Of a DNA stretch of 64,000 nt, positions 38,601 through 49,975 are shown in pieces. The position numbers and the translations under genes were made by a program. Below the pieces are notes generated by a model, which saw only the letters and a list, made by a program, of their open reading frames with translations, was not told the DNA's origin and searched no databases. The stretch is from Spirodela intermedia (Eukaryota; Streptophyta; Magnoliopsida; Alismatales; Araceae). Every line of letters begins with the position of its first letter. Position 1 is the stretch's first letter. Location: NCBI GenBank assembly GCA_902729315.2, contig LR746276.1, positions 2,411,669 through 2,475,668 of the forward strand. Direction: 5' to 3'.

Positions 38601-41600
38601 AAATTCGAATTTCCCAAATAGGTGACTCAAAGTAAAGTAGCATCTATATGATCTTAGTCAACCATCTTCATATAGTCACTGAGTGAAGAGATAAAAATGT
38701 GAGTTTTTCACGTACTTTTTCAACAACGGGTAATTAAGTGAGTTCGGGAATGGCCATTAGATTGGGCCCAGATTGTAATTGGTGAACATGCATTTGAATC
38801 TGGGAAATCCGCTGCTTTCTACTGATGATACAGTGCATCGGCTTTCTATTCGGGCATATGACCTAACGAGCATGGTCCTCTCACATGAACTTAACCAAAT
38901 TTAGTATTTACTTGAAGGACCTCGGAAAATGGGAAGTGAGCTCATAGAAAAGCAGATTTTTTCAACTTATCAAAAAGGTCCACATTTAGGTCATGTCTCA
39001 TTTGGGTGTCACCGTTTTGTGTCTCATGGCCCTCTCTGGTGGAGTCCATGGCACCGGCTTCAATAGCCGGCCAGCCTTGTTTCTTCATGGATAGGGGCAG
39101 ATTGTATTCATGCGTAGATAATCAGGTGATGCGAAGACATGACCTTACTGAGACATTGTAGTATGTATTAATATGATAAACCAGAATACAGAACGCCCAC
39201 GCAAATGAAAACTAATAGAAGATGATGTTATATACATAAAAGGAATATAAAAAGTAACAAACGTCATGTCCCAAGTTTCTTGTTGAGAAGAAGGGTACCT
39301 GTTTGTTTCCCCTGGATCCAAGATGAGGAGTAGCAACAGTAATAAAATTCAAGGCCACCAACCCAGCAATTGTACCCGTTGAACTTTCATCACCATAATC
39401 ATCAGAAGGCTCATCATGATCATTTCTTCCATGGGGTCTGTAAAGCTTTCCAATCGCATATCTCGCGACTAACCCACCAACAGAATGTGCAATAAAAGAA
39501 ATTTTTCGGAATCCTGGTCTCTGGCGAATCAGACTGTTTACCTGATTTCACATTTCATCAATCAGTCAAAATGCTTATCAACGCCCTTGGTAAGAAAGGA
39601 GTGAGCAAATGTACACGATGTATGTATGTTCTTCCTTTGTCCAACACACACAGATGGAGGGGTAGGTCTATGTGAGAGCGAGAAAGGCTGAATAAGGCAT
39701 GATAAACATTGGTCCATCAGCACATTCATGAGAGAAACTCTGCTAGGAGCCCAACAAGAGGGAAGATGAAAGGGAAAGGATCATAGATTGAGACCATGTC
39801 TGATAGCAACTGATTCCATTTTACTTCCAACGATAACATGTAAGACTCATAAAAATAAAGACAAGACTTAAGAGAGATGAATATTTCATGCATGTGCATA
39901 TATATAATATTGCAACGAAATGATAAACTAACCTCCTCTGCCAACCGCTCACCCATAACATCAACACCATCTAAACTTCGTTGACGTACATTGCATCTGC
40001 TACCTACAAAAAGTTCCATGAGTTAAGTGGATTGCAGAAACAAAAGTAAATCTGGGTCAATTTTTTAAAAAAAAATAATTACACACTATTTCTAACTATA
40101 TTCTGAGGAAGGATAGGTACGTGAAAATAATGCTGAATGACCAGCGCCTTAGCTACCTTCCTTTTAAAAATAAAACCAAAGTGGAATATTGTAATCGCTC
40201 TTTTAGGTTAAAGGGTCACAACGGCCTGAAGGGCCTGGTTCAGGAAAGAAGAAGTTATCGTGTGAGATGTCAAATAAGAAACAATAAAGAATTATGAGCT
40301 TTCCATCCGAACTCAGTTGAAAAAATAATATCCTAAGATAAACTCCAAAGTTAAATAATTATTGAACTGCGAATGCCATATGAATTATGTATCATGGCAA
40401 TCAACAAACAACATTCTAGAGAATACTACTTCTCATGTCAAACAAAACATAGAAGCCATTCTGAAAAGGGTCGAAACCACGAAAAAACTAGCAGAACATT
40501 TAATATTGCGTATAAGGTAATGGAAGAGGTCTATAACGTAAGCATAGACAGATTATTTCTGCCAGATTAGGTGGTTCCTCATCTGGCTAAGCAGCATTTG
40601 ATTAAACTTCTTCTCGCTTCTGGGAAGCAGCTGTTTCTGCGGTTCGCTAGATTCACAGACAATGGTTTAGGAAGGTACAAATGTATTAAAACTAGAAAAT
40701 TTAGAAATACCCAAAATTGAATATGTTAACAGACAAGTGTTCCCTTGTCTAGTCTTTCCCTGTTTTTCTAATTCCCCCGCTTTCCCTTATTCAGGTTCTC
40801 TTATTTGAATATATACACTGCAACACTATAGGAGAGGGTCTCACTGGCTATCCATATCCTCCTTATTGAAATCAACTGAATAATATTTTCCCTAATTACC
40901 CCTTCTTTGGTTTGCCAGTTGTTTTTCTCATCCCTATTATTGGTATGAATAAATATGCCCGTAACCATCATTAGGAAATAGAAAAATGCAGCTGAGCCTA
41001 TTTAGACATAGCGCAAAAGAAGCGATTTCTATTCAAATCCAACATTATCGGGAAAAAATACAATAGATAGTTATCAAAAAATGATGATAAAAGTAGTCAG
41101 CTCTCACAATGTACGGTCACTTTATCCTGAAGATTCATCGTAAACTGATCAGCAGCAAACTTCCAATCATCCTCACTGCGAAAAGTTATGTCAGCTTCAA
41201 ACATTCAATGACCTTTTATGGAAACTATAATAATACGATGTACGCTCCAAAAGATGAGGCAGGATGAATATATTTCTTCACGGTGAAAATAATTCCAAAA
41301 ACTGTGAGAACAAAATTCAGAATAACATCAATGGGATTTCTACTGTCGACTAATAAGCTAACTGCGAAAAAACTGATTTTCCGATTATAAGTAGCCCACG
41401 TACATCCGAATTTTCTACACATTTTCTTGTAAATATTATTTTTCAAACTGGCGGAAGGTAGATTTTCATTTTGTAAGTTTCCAGCAGCAAGATCTCTAAA
41501 TCGGCCAGCGATAGCATGTTCAACACCAAGACTGGAACAGGCAAACCTGTGGGCTCAAGGGAAGGATCCTAAGCCCAGATCGAAAGGAAATAAAGGCCAC

Positions 41601-43272
41601 AAATTATATTGCTATGGCTTACTGAAATACAGGCAGAAATACGTTTATAAGAGTTTAATTGCAGTAAAATCTCAAAATAGGCCAACAAAGACAGAAATTC
41701 TTTCATTTGTGGTCTTTGTTTTAAAGACGTACAAAATAGGCCAGCAATGACACAATTACTTCATTTAGATCGGTTAACAAATTTATCTGTCAATAACAAA
41801 TTTGTTCAAACAATGGTCTTAGTCCCCAAAAACCACTCTACTGTTGCCGTTTAGTCCCTTCTGTAAGTCAATTTCAGCCGAATGGCTTAGCCTCAACTCA
41901 AATCCTTCTGATACCAATTCTTCCATCTATGCCCACAAACCAGGGAATCACAATATCACAAAAAATTTCTCCCTAACAGTAATTACCTCACTCCTTTTTC
42001 GTGGGCCCCATTCCTTCTAGTTACCACATAATCGTGAGCCCTATTTATCCAGCTTAGAGATGTATCTAACATTATAGTTTCTTGTGTCATAAGCAATGTC
42101 GCGCAATGATTTATCAGTAGCCCGAAAAAAATTCATTTTCAACGTTTGATGGGCCCCACAAATGACTCCTTGTGATATTCTCCCCATCATCACCAAATTA
42201 TGAATTTGATTCCATAAAAAGATTTGCTGTCTCTTCTGATGTTGATTCATCCTTCCGTATTCAGGGTGTCAGTGTAGAGGCCAGCTGTATGAGGGGCATA
42301 TTTGACAGAAGAAAGATCACATCAGATAGAAGGACCCCATTAGCATCGGTGAGATGAAGAATAAAAAGTATTCGAAAATATTTCTTGAGTGAGAACATAT
42401 TTCTGCGCTAATTTATTATTACCTTGTTATATTCTCTACTAAAACAAAGGCCACGGTACATGTTTTCCTTTCCTTCCCTTCCAGGCATCCTCATTTACTG
42501 CAAGGACTGTAAATCTCCTTGAGATAAAGGAACTCTCCTGAATTTTTTTCATTAATTTATTTTTTTTTAATTTGCTGAAACCTTGATGCCATGTATCTCT
42601 ATTGATTTTTTATCCAACGAATATCAAAATCATCCAAACCCGACATTAATTCGATCGAGCTTCTCCCGGAAGAGAGCTTACTGGTGAAGAGAAAGACTGG
42701 TTTTCTGAGGAAAGTGAAAAAAAATTGAAGCTCGCGGACGGATTGCACGTGAAATAAGCAAAGATAATATGATACTCGTTCTGCATCAGTATTTACCAAA
42801 AGAGTTGCGAAACGTAGCGCCTGAATTACGCAAAATTTCGTCAGAGAAAAAGTGGGGCATGAAGATGGTGATTTCATGGCATGAAATATTAAGAAAAAAC
42901 GTCCGCTTAATTTCATAGAGGGGGATCCCAATCTCAATTTTCTAGACGAACACAGAGAAAATATTTTCGAAGGAAATAGAGAGGAAAACGGAATTAAAAT
43001 CGAAGTTGCCGATGACATGGTTCCCGAAAGCCTGGCAAAGAGAACAGCCACGAGGAGAGGTGGGTCGGGAAAAGAGGGAGCGGAGCGAACCAGAAGGAGC
43101 TCTCAAATCATCGAAAGCATGGCGGCCTCAATGAAGCTCACCTCCCAAGGATACCATGAACCATGACGACAAGATGATCGGCAGACGCGCTTTCCGAGGG
43201 CGTCGAGTCACAGGCATCTCTTCCACCATTGACAGATTCCTCCGACTGGACACAACCCCGATCGTCGCCCAT
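35679..43272 (-). CDS. DUF676 alpha/beta-hydrolase (putative serine esterase/lipase), 10 exons, 358 aa
   Basis: Putative lipase/esterase of the DUF676 family, close to the Arabidopsis AT5G51180/AT4G25770 type; its natural substrate is not established. Exons on the minus strand: 43272-43142, 41175-41108, 40003-39933, 39541-39299, 37606-37443, 37344-37289, 37216-37164, 37033-36913, 36038-35941, 35750-35679. Phases agree at all nine junctions and introns are GT-AG. Visible: the N-terminal strand HLVVMVHGILGS (33-44) with the oxyanion HG; the DGVDVMGERLAEE segment; the nucleophile elbow AHSVGG with Ser110; TPHLGSRG; FRRTGRHLF; and a C-terminus ending RFDD. No signal peptide or membrane segment is evident, so it is probably cytosolic or loosely membrane-bound. 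Length matches the family. Intron 1 is about 2 kb. Confidence 0.9.
37649..37685 (-). repeat. Partial copy of exon 5 inside intron 4 of the DUF676 gene
   Basis: The segment ACAAGGCGTGaAGCTTTCTC plus AAAAGCAGtGAC repeats, with two mismatches, the exon 5 sequence at about 37557-37588. It sits some 45 bases outside the exon's acceptor site, next to a TA-rich run. It is too short to be a second exon. Confidence 0.75.
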
Positions 43273-43780
43273 CTCTCCTGCGCCCTCTGTCTTTCTTCCC
43301 CCTGCTTCTTTTTATGCCTCCTCCGCCAACACGATGAGACAATTCACCCCCGGCGGATTCCCCCTCCCTCGCCTCCTCTGAGAAGGAAGCGTCCCAAGAG
43401 GGGAGAGAGAGGGAAGAAGAGAAGAGGCAATTGCGTAATCGGAACACTGCAACGCCACAGGCAAGGAAGGGTGGGATCGGTCCGTACGGAAGAAGAGAAC
43501 GCGGCACTTGAAACAAACAACCGGAACACGAGAAGGCGAACTACCTAAAACCCCCGAGGTCGGGGAGCCCGGCGAGGGAGGGGCAGTGAGGCGGGCCACC
43601 GCCGTCCCCAGTCGTCGCTACCCTCACCGTCCTACTCGGACTTGGCCCTATCCACCATCCACGTGCGCCCTCGAGGGGCCCATTCTCGCTTGGGAGACCA
43701 GTCGACGCGCCAACCAAGTCGATCAACACGTCAAAGAAACCATCTTTGCCGCCGCGGTCGGGTTGCCCACCAATCATCTT
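43273..43780. other. Upstream region and 5' UTR of the DUF676 gene
   Basis: GC-rich stretch upstream of the start codon at 43272, expected to hold the 5' UTR and promoter. Overlapping frames on both strands are composition artefacts. No TATA box was found at a convincing distance. Confidence 0.5.
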
Positions 43781-43805
43781 TCTCTCTCTCTCTCTCTCTC
43801 TCTCT
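43781..43805. repeat. (CT)n microsatellite upstream of the DUF676 gene
   Basis: About 25 bases of uninterrupted CT, some 510 bases upstream of the minus-strand start codon. On the coding strand it is a GA run, a type bound by plant GAGA-binding (BBR/BPC) factors. Confidence 0.85.
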
Positions 43806-44265
43806 AAATGATACCCAAGGTACTGCACGAGCCATCAATCTCAAGGGGACTAAAAGAACGAGTAAAATATTTTCTAGTGATTATTATCATATGGAGGGTT
43901 GGGAGAATCGCATGAACTCTTCACACGAAGGGTAGGATTAGAGCCCAAACCCACTCTTTTACTATTTTTAAATGTTGCCGTTCTCCACGTTGATTGGAAC
44001 CCGGTCAGCGTCGATGCACACACGTGACCAGTAGTCAGGTCAACTCTTGTGTTCTCTGTAGCTTCAACCTCACCCCTTGGTGTACAGTCAAACCCCCTGA
44101 AAAAAAGAAGAGACTCACCAAAGGTTCAATTTTACACCGAAAAAAGAAGCTCGGTCAAAACCCACCCACATTTGGTGGATTCCAAGTCGGCAGACTATCC
44201 GTTGGGTCAGCTACGGTGCCTTCTACGTCTCCTTGAAGTAAGGTCAAGGTCAAACCCCTTTGATT

Positions 44266-44348
44266 AAGGTCAAACCCGCCATTTGGGTTTGACCTTATCT
44301 CCTGCATCCATTTGGGTTTGACCTTATCTCCTGCATCCATTTGGGTTT
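44266..44348. repeat. 29-bp tandem repeat with a hairpin, rich in TTGACC
   Basis: Two full units and one partial unit of 29 bases start at 44281, 44310 and 44339, each with GGGTTTGACC. The arm AAGGTCAAACCC (44266-44277) is the reverse complement of GGGTTTGACCTT (44285-44296), giving a perfect 12-base stem with a 7-base loop. Each unit contains TTGACC, the core of the WRKY W-box. Confidence 0.85.
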
Positions 44349-45089
44349 TCCCGCCATTTTTTCCCTTAGTCATGATACCCTACCAGTAACCAATATTGCA
44401 ATTAGTTTTCTGTCAATTTGGTCAACAGAGATGTCAAAGAGCCATCCTCCTATCATCAAAGTCAACTCTCTTGGGGAATAAAGGGATCAAATCATTCATT
44501 AAACTCGACCATGAGCTAAAATTGGGCAAGGCAAAAAAAAAGGCATCATATTAGCAACCAAGATCTTAAATCGAAGCACAGTTGAACAGTTGCTCTTGTG
44601 CCTACATCTTCCCAGGAGTCTCTCTCTACAGAAACCCCAAGATCACATGATGTGATGTTCATGCTGGATCAGATCTGCAGCAGCTTGAACTTCAGCTGTA
44701 AGAGCTCAGTACATGGATAGCCGCTATGGCAAAATACTCTGAAAGTGCTCACAAATTGCAACCAGTCGCCCACCTGGCCGCCCAGATCACTCAACGGGGG
44801 AGCTCTGTAAAGGGGAGAGAAAACTAGTCCACTTGTCAATGAGACCGAAGAATTATTCATTTTTTGTCAAAGTGGGCCCAATAATTAGGATCATATTTTG
44901 AGAAATCTGTAAGAACATGGCGTTCGTTGGTGTACCTGTTTCCTAGGCCTCGGCCATCTCGGTCCGTTCCCAGATAAATTGTGAGAGACTATCCAATCCA
45001 GGTCTCTCTCTCTCTCTAGCTCTCTGGTCACCTAAGCCACTAAGGAAGTATTGAGCTAGCAGAGAGTTTCTCTCTCTATACACTGTGAT

Positions 45090-48000
45090 TTAGCTGGAAT
45101 CTGTGAAGAACGATGGCCCTGATGTCAACCAGTCGTAGTTCAGTTCCCCTGGCCTTGCAATCTTCTGCCTATTTATTCAAGAAATGATCAGCAAATCTCA
45201 CAGCATACAAACAGGATTTAATCCCAGATGGGTTCTTCCATGGCAGTAAAAGATTTCATTTTTATTTGGATTAATTGTTTCCAGACGGGGTAAAATAGCA
45301 GTGGATATACAGCATTTGGCATAACACATTCTCACAAAAGAACAAGAACAAGAAAAATGAAGGATGAAACTCAACTAAATAAAGGAAATTGATCCATTGA
45401 TCATCCAAGATCGCCTATTATAAAAATAATACAGAATTATAGTCTCACCCTAATTAGAAAAATGTCTAAAGATCCTGGAAACCAGAGTTATAGAGCCTGG
45501 ATCAGCAGAAATGGGTACTCATCGACCATCCACAACAATCCTACATGTTCATACCAAATTGAGAGAATTTTAAATCGATCAACTATAACATGTTTCTCAG
45601 ATGAGACAAGCATCAGCAGTTTGGGAAAATAATAGGACACCATATATAAACGCTATGTCGAAAATAATAAAGAACCATTGAAACACACGGAAACTAGATG
45701 ACAACTAGGACAGCAAATCAGCAGATACAGCTGACAGAGATTAGTTACTTATCAATAAAAAATACCCGTATTGATCTTAGATCGTGTACATTTTCTCTCA
45801 GGCCCCACTTCTGAAGCATTCTTTATATGGTACTTTTACAATTATCGTTCTTGGAATGTTCAATGCTCACATACATAGCCATTTCTATCGAATTTCAATA
45901 GCTTTTGTTACCTCATCTATTTCCTAAAATTTGGAGACAATAGGAGAAAAAAAAAGCCCTTTTCCCCTCTTCCAGTGAACTTAACGTGGCAACAGAGAAA
46001 AACTATCTAGGTCTATTGCTGGCAACCCTAAAGTGGCTGGTAGAATCATGGAACCTGGGATCTGATTCGGTGGTCATACTGGTCAAATTGAGCGTGATTC
46101 AGAGCAGGATCATATTGCCCAAATCGGTCAATCCAAGGGAAGAGCCCAATTAGGGTATTAAAACAAAAAAGATGCGACTATAAGAGGTTCAAATAGTTTC
46201 AAAGCACACAGACTGAAATAAAGTTATGCACGAAAATATTAACTACCAATGAAGCTAATTTCATTACAGTGTCTGCACCGAATCCTGAGTCCTATTGTTA
46301 CACAAGCAGACCAAATGGAAGTAGCCCATGCTATTAAATAACTTCAGCAAGATCACAAAAAAAAATATTAAAAAATATTAAAAAAGACATAAAAAACCTA
46401 CCATTCCTGATCAACAAGCATCGCTTCAGTCAGACCAAATTCTAGAAGCTCCTCGTGACTATGATGCACGAGTAAACTGTACCTGCCAGGAAGAGAAAAG
46501 CATTTACTCACCATCAGATCACAGAACCACCCGTTTTATAGTCTGGAAAATGGGAGGGAAGCAAACTACTCCAAGTCATCTAAAAATAATTGAAGTCGAC
46601 TTAAATCCCACAATAATCGCTCAAATTCCTCCATAATCGTCTTAACTCCTGCAATTCAAGATTATTCTATCAGTAGATATGCCCCATGGAGACGTTTCTT
46701 TACCAAATTTAAGGAAAAAAAAGCGTGTTCTGATTGAATTGTATTAAAAGTGTCTATGGTTGGGATGATTCCCATTACCCACCTTGCAGACACACATGCT
46801 GGTGCTCATCTGCATCTACCGACAATAACTAATACGAATAATTTTTTTAATAAAATAATGAATTAGCAGAAAAAAAACGTTTTTACACTAATTAATATTT
46901 TTATTGATTTATTTAAGGAATAAAAACGGCATTCATCTATCGTTTATTTAGGGCATATCTGCCTTAACAAAACACATTGCATTCAAGTTAGATGTTAAAC
47001 TTCGTACTTTGCATAAACGCCTCAAATAACAGATGTTACAACCCCACAAAACATATATAGGTTAATATACCCAAGAAATACGAAAGATCTAGCCATAATA
47101 AATATAACTATCCAACTAAACAGAATATTTCAACAACATAAACATTAAAAAGGCACAAGAAAGCAACAGGTGGCATGCCCATTTGTGAGCATGAGCCTGA
47201 CTGGTACTCTTCGAACCCCTCAAAGTTAGAACTCACCAAGTTAGAAGTAAAGTTAGTAACCACAGGCAGTAAGAAAGAGAAGCTTTTATGTGGCTATGTT
47301 CGTCTCCATACTTACTAGTTTGACCATCAGGGAATCATGCTTTACCGTGGTTGCAATGATTCTACTTTTAATTTATGGACATATGAATTGCTAATTTATA
47401 GAACTAAATTGAAGTATTTTGAAATTAAATTGGCATGCTACATAGAGTACTTAATACGCCATAATTTTTATCAGAACCTTACATAAACCAGGATTCATGT
47501 GGGCTTCAAGCCTTATTGCCCAAGTAGCAAAGGCAGTTGGCCTAAGCATCATTGATTGCTGCCAGCATCGATCAAAAGAAAACAAATAATCAAGGTTATA
47601 TAGTTTCTCATGTGACAGAAGGGGACTACAAACCTCGACGACCCGAATTTATGAAAGATATCGCCTAGAATAAAAGTATGAATCATTTATCCGAAGAACA
47701 GGCCCTTCAACGGGATCCTTTCATCAATCTTCTCCTCTTTGCGTAGTGGTTTATGGTCAACGCACCCAGATGCCAACATCCCAATCACAAAAGCCCAAAT
47801 AACAAGAAAGAGTAAAGAAACTCTCTGTCACTTGTTAGCTGAGGATCACAGTCAACTGATGTTCTCTGTTTAGTTTTGGTCTCCACTTTCACGAATGTTG
47901 CCGTCATCACCAACTGCGCTAGAACGTCAGCAGAAGGCTCAGGGTTCCATAAAAAATGGTGGAGAAAAACAGACAGTGACCTCGAAAGCATCATCTTAAT

Positions 48001-49372
48001 AATAGAAAGTCAACTCGGACAAATCACCTTCCACCAGATCCTGTCTGCATGACCATCATCCCCCCATTGCCAAGATTGCTGAGCCCTTCAAACTGTTCCA
48101 CGGTCCACTTGTACCACCTCATCAGGAACACACGCAGCGTTAATCCATGGGAGACGATCACCAAGTTCATGTTAGGAGTCCTCTCACTGGGTGGCTGGAA
48201 GCGCCCGATGTCAATGTCTGCTCGAAGTGTCTCTCTGAACCCTGCAGAAATAAGAACTTGGATGAACAAACCAGGAGGCATATAACAAGTAAAAAATGAT
48301 TTTCTTTTCTGATGAAGGAAAAATGTGCCTAGAGTTCCTTATATTGGGTCCCAGAATACCTGTAATTCTGTCATAAACGTCCGCAGCAGATTCCCCATTA
48401 GGGAACCTATAGAAAAACCGGCCGTATCGAAGGCGAATTGCCTTCTCAGCCCGCATCTTCTCCCTGTCCTGGAAGTTCCCTGAAGAAAAGCATGTTGTCA
48501 GATCGAATGTATCAGCCCATTTGTCAGATGCCATTCTGCGATGGAGTGAGCAAGCTGGACGGATCCGCTGGGAAGGAAGATAATGTGGATCTGCTACAGA
48601 TGAACACAGACTGTAAAACCCTGAAGAACTTGGAGGCGGCATTACTAGAGCGTAGATGGACTTCAGGGCAGGGATAATCAGATAGTAAGATGTCAGTAAC
48701 TGGCTAGATTTCTCGCCGATAGAACATGATGAAGAATTTCATCGTCGTGGTGTTTATGCTGTGAATAGTGCCATAGAAAGCTTCTAAACCAGGATTCTGG
48801 TGACAGAGAAAGCACGATTGATGAGAATTTCTTCGTTCGAAGTTGATTGGAGCGGACCTCGATTCGAACGGCGGAGGAAGATGCGGGGGATAGGTAATGT
48901 TACCGAAATCCTGCTCTCGCAAGCGCGGCTCCTCCCTGACGCCGGCGATTCTCTCGTGCTCGAACGCCTTCCCGATGCCCCGGAGTGTCTCCAGAGTGCG
49001 CTTGTAGGGGGAGACGTAGAAGTAGACCTTCCAGTCGTCAGCGCTGTCGCTGAGGATGAGCTCGTGGATCCGGCGGCCGCAGGCCTCTGCGTCCTCCCAC
49101 CCCTTCGCGGTGAGACTAATGCGGGGGTCAGGAACCCGGGTGTACATGCTCTCGTCGACGTTCCCCTCGCTCTGTCCATGGCGGACCAGGATGATGCGAC
49201 GGGGGCGAGGAACCGGAGGGCCGACGATGGGGATCTTCTCGGGGAAGAGGTTGAGGAGGCCTGCGGAGTCGCTGGCCAGCCGCTGAGGACGCGGCCTGCC
49301 GAGCGTGTCCTCGCAGCACCGCGCGCGGAGACCCAGTGCCGGAAGATGCGGCATCGCCGCCGCTAACGCCAT
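45090..49372 (-). CDS. Phosphoglycerate-mutase-like protein, AT74/AT74H type, 5 exons, 320 aa
   Basis: Histidine-phosphatase-fold protein related to plant AT74/AT74H phosphoglycerate-mutase-like proteins; substrate not established. Exons on the minus strand: 49372-48904, 48479-48360, 48241-48028, 46482-46402, 45168-45090. All introns are GT-AG and the phases agree. The catalytic motif RHGQSEGN carries the phospho-accepting His at about residue 65. The second conserved His lies in VSHGLTLRVF at about 228, and RFPNGESAADVYDR supplies the usual acidic segment. The C-terminal part (HHSHEELLEFGL, QEWQKIARPGELNYDW) matches the plant subgroup. About 55 residues precede the domain and could be a targeting peptide, but its arginine-rich, serine-poor make-up is not decisive. 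An in-frame ATG at 49540 would add 56 residues; the 49372 start is preferred for length. Exon 1 is strongly GC-rich. Confidence 0.9.
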
Positions 49373-49610
49373 AGCTGACCTCCTAAAGCTCCTTCCCCCC
49401 TCACAATTTTTCCACCGCGATATCCAGAAGCAGAGGGGAGGAGGCGCCGTCGCCTTCTGTGCGCGAGCTTCTGAGCGGATGCGTTTTCCAAAAACCACCG
49501 TCTTCTCGTCACCCGCAGAGCGGCAATTCTCGTAGGCCACACCTACACCTACCTAGACTCGTAGAGGGCCCCACCCCGCCCACAATGGCGGGCTCCATGC
49601 ATCAATAGAA
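49373..49610. other. Upstream of the phosphoglycerate-mutase-like gene
   Basis: GC-rich region expected to hold the 5' UTR and core promoter of the minus-strand gene starting at 49372. The frame is open upstream to 49540, so a longer N-terminus is possible. No clear TATA box is seen. Confidence 0.45.
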
Positions 49611-49975
49611 TTGACTTTGCCAGGTCAACTGCTTGTGCCGCCACTCGCCCGAGTTCACTGTGGTCAGCGATCGGATCAGGTTCTCTGATTCCGCGTCATT
49701 GGGTTCTCGATTCACGTAAGCAGCCCAGATCTCAGGTGCATGCAGATGCAAGGACGAGGACAATTTATAAGTTAACCCTGCAAAGTCAGCTGCTTGTGCC
49801 TCCACTCTCTCGAGTTGACTTTCTCTCTGATCAGGTCAGATTGTATGATACCGCGTCATTGGGTTCTCGATTCACGTAAGCAGCCCAGATCTCATGTGCA
49901 CGCAGATGCATCAGTAAAATTAATCCTGAAAAGTCAACTACTCGTGCCGCCACTCGCCTGAGTTGACTTTCCGTA
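49611..49975. repeat. Minisatellite of ~150-160 bp units with W-box cores
   Basis: Two long and one partial unit beginning near 49619, 49780 and 49928. Each holds a GTCAACTGCTTGTGCCGCCA-like segment followed by CGAGTTnACT. The segment CCGCGTCATTGGGTTCTCG and its continuation are repeated almost unchanged in the first two units. TTGACT or its complement recurs several times. The array is 240-600 bases upstream of the 49372 start codon. Confidence 0.8.

Noticed and set aside
42599-43051. 150-codon minus frame in intron 1 of the DUF676 gene
   Set aside because: Considered as an alternative 5' exon, but exon 1 at 43272-43142 joins exon 2 in phase and gives the expected HLVVMVHGILGS strand; this frame resembles nothing.
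48800-49366. 188-codon plus frame opposite exon 1 of the AT74-like gene
   Set aside because: Antisense shadow of a GC-rich exon; the minus strand has the RHG catalytic motif.
49611-49975. CRISPR-like or other spaced repeat system
   Set aside because: Units are long, diverged and few, in plant nuclear DNA; an ordinary minisatellite explains it.
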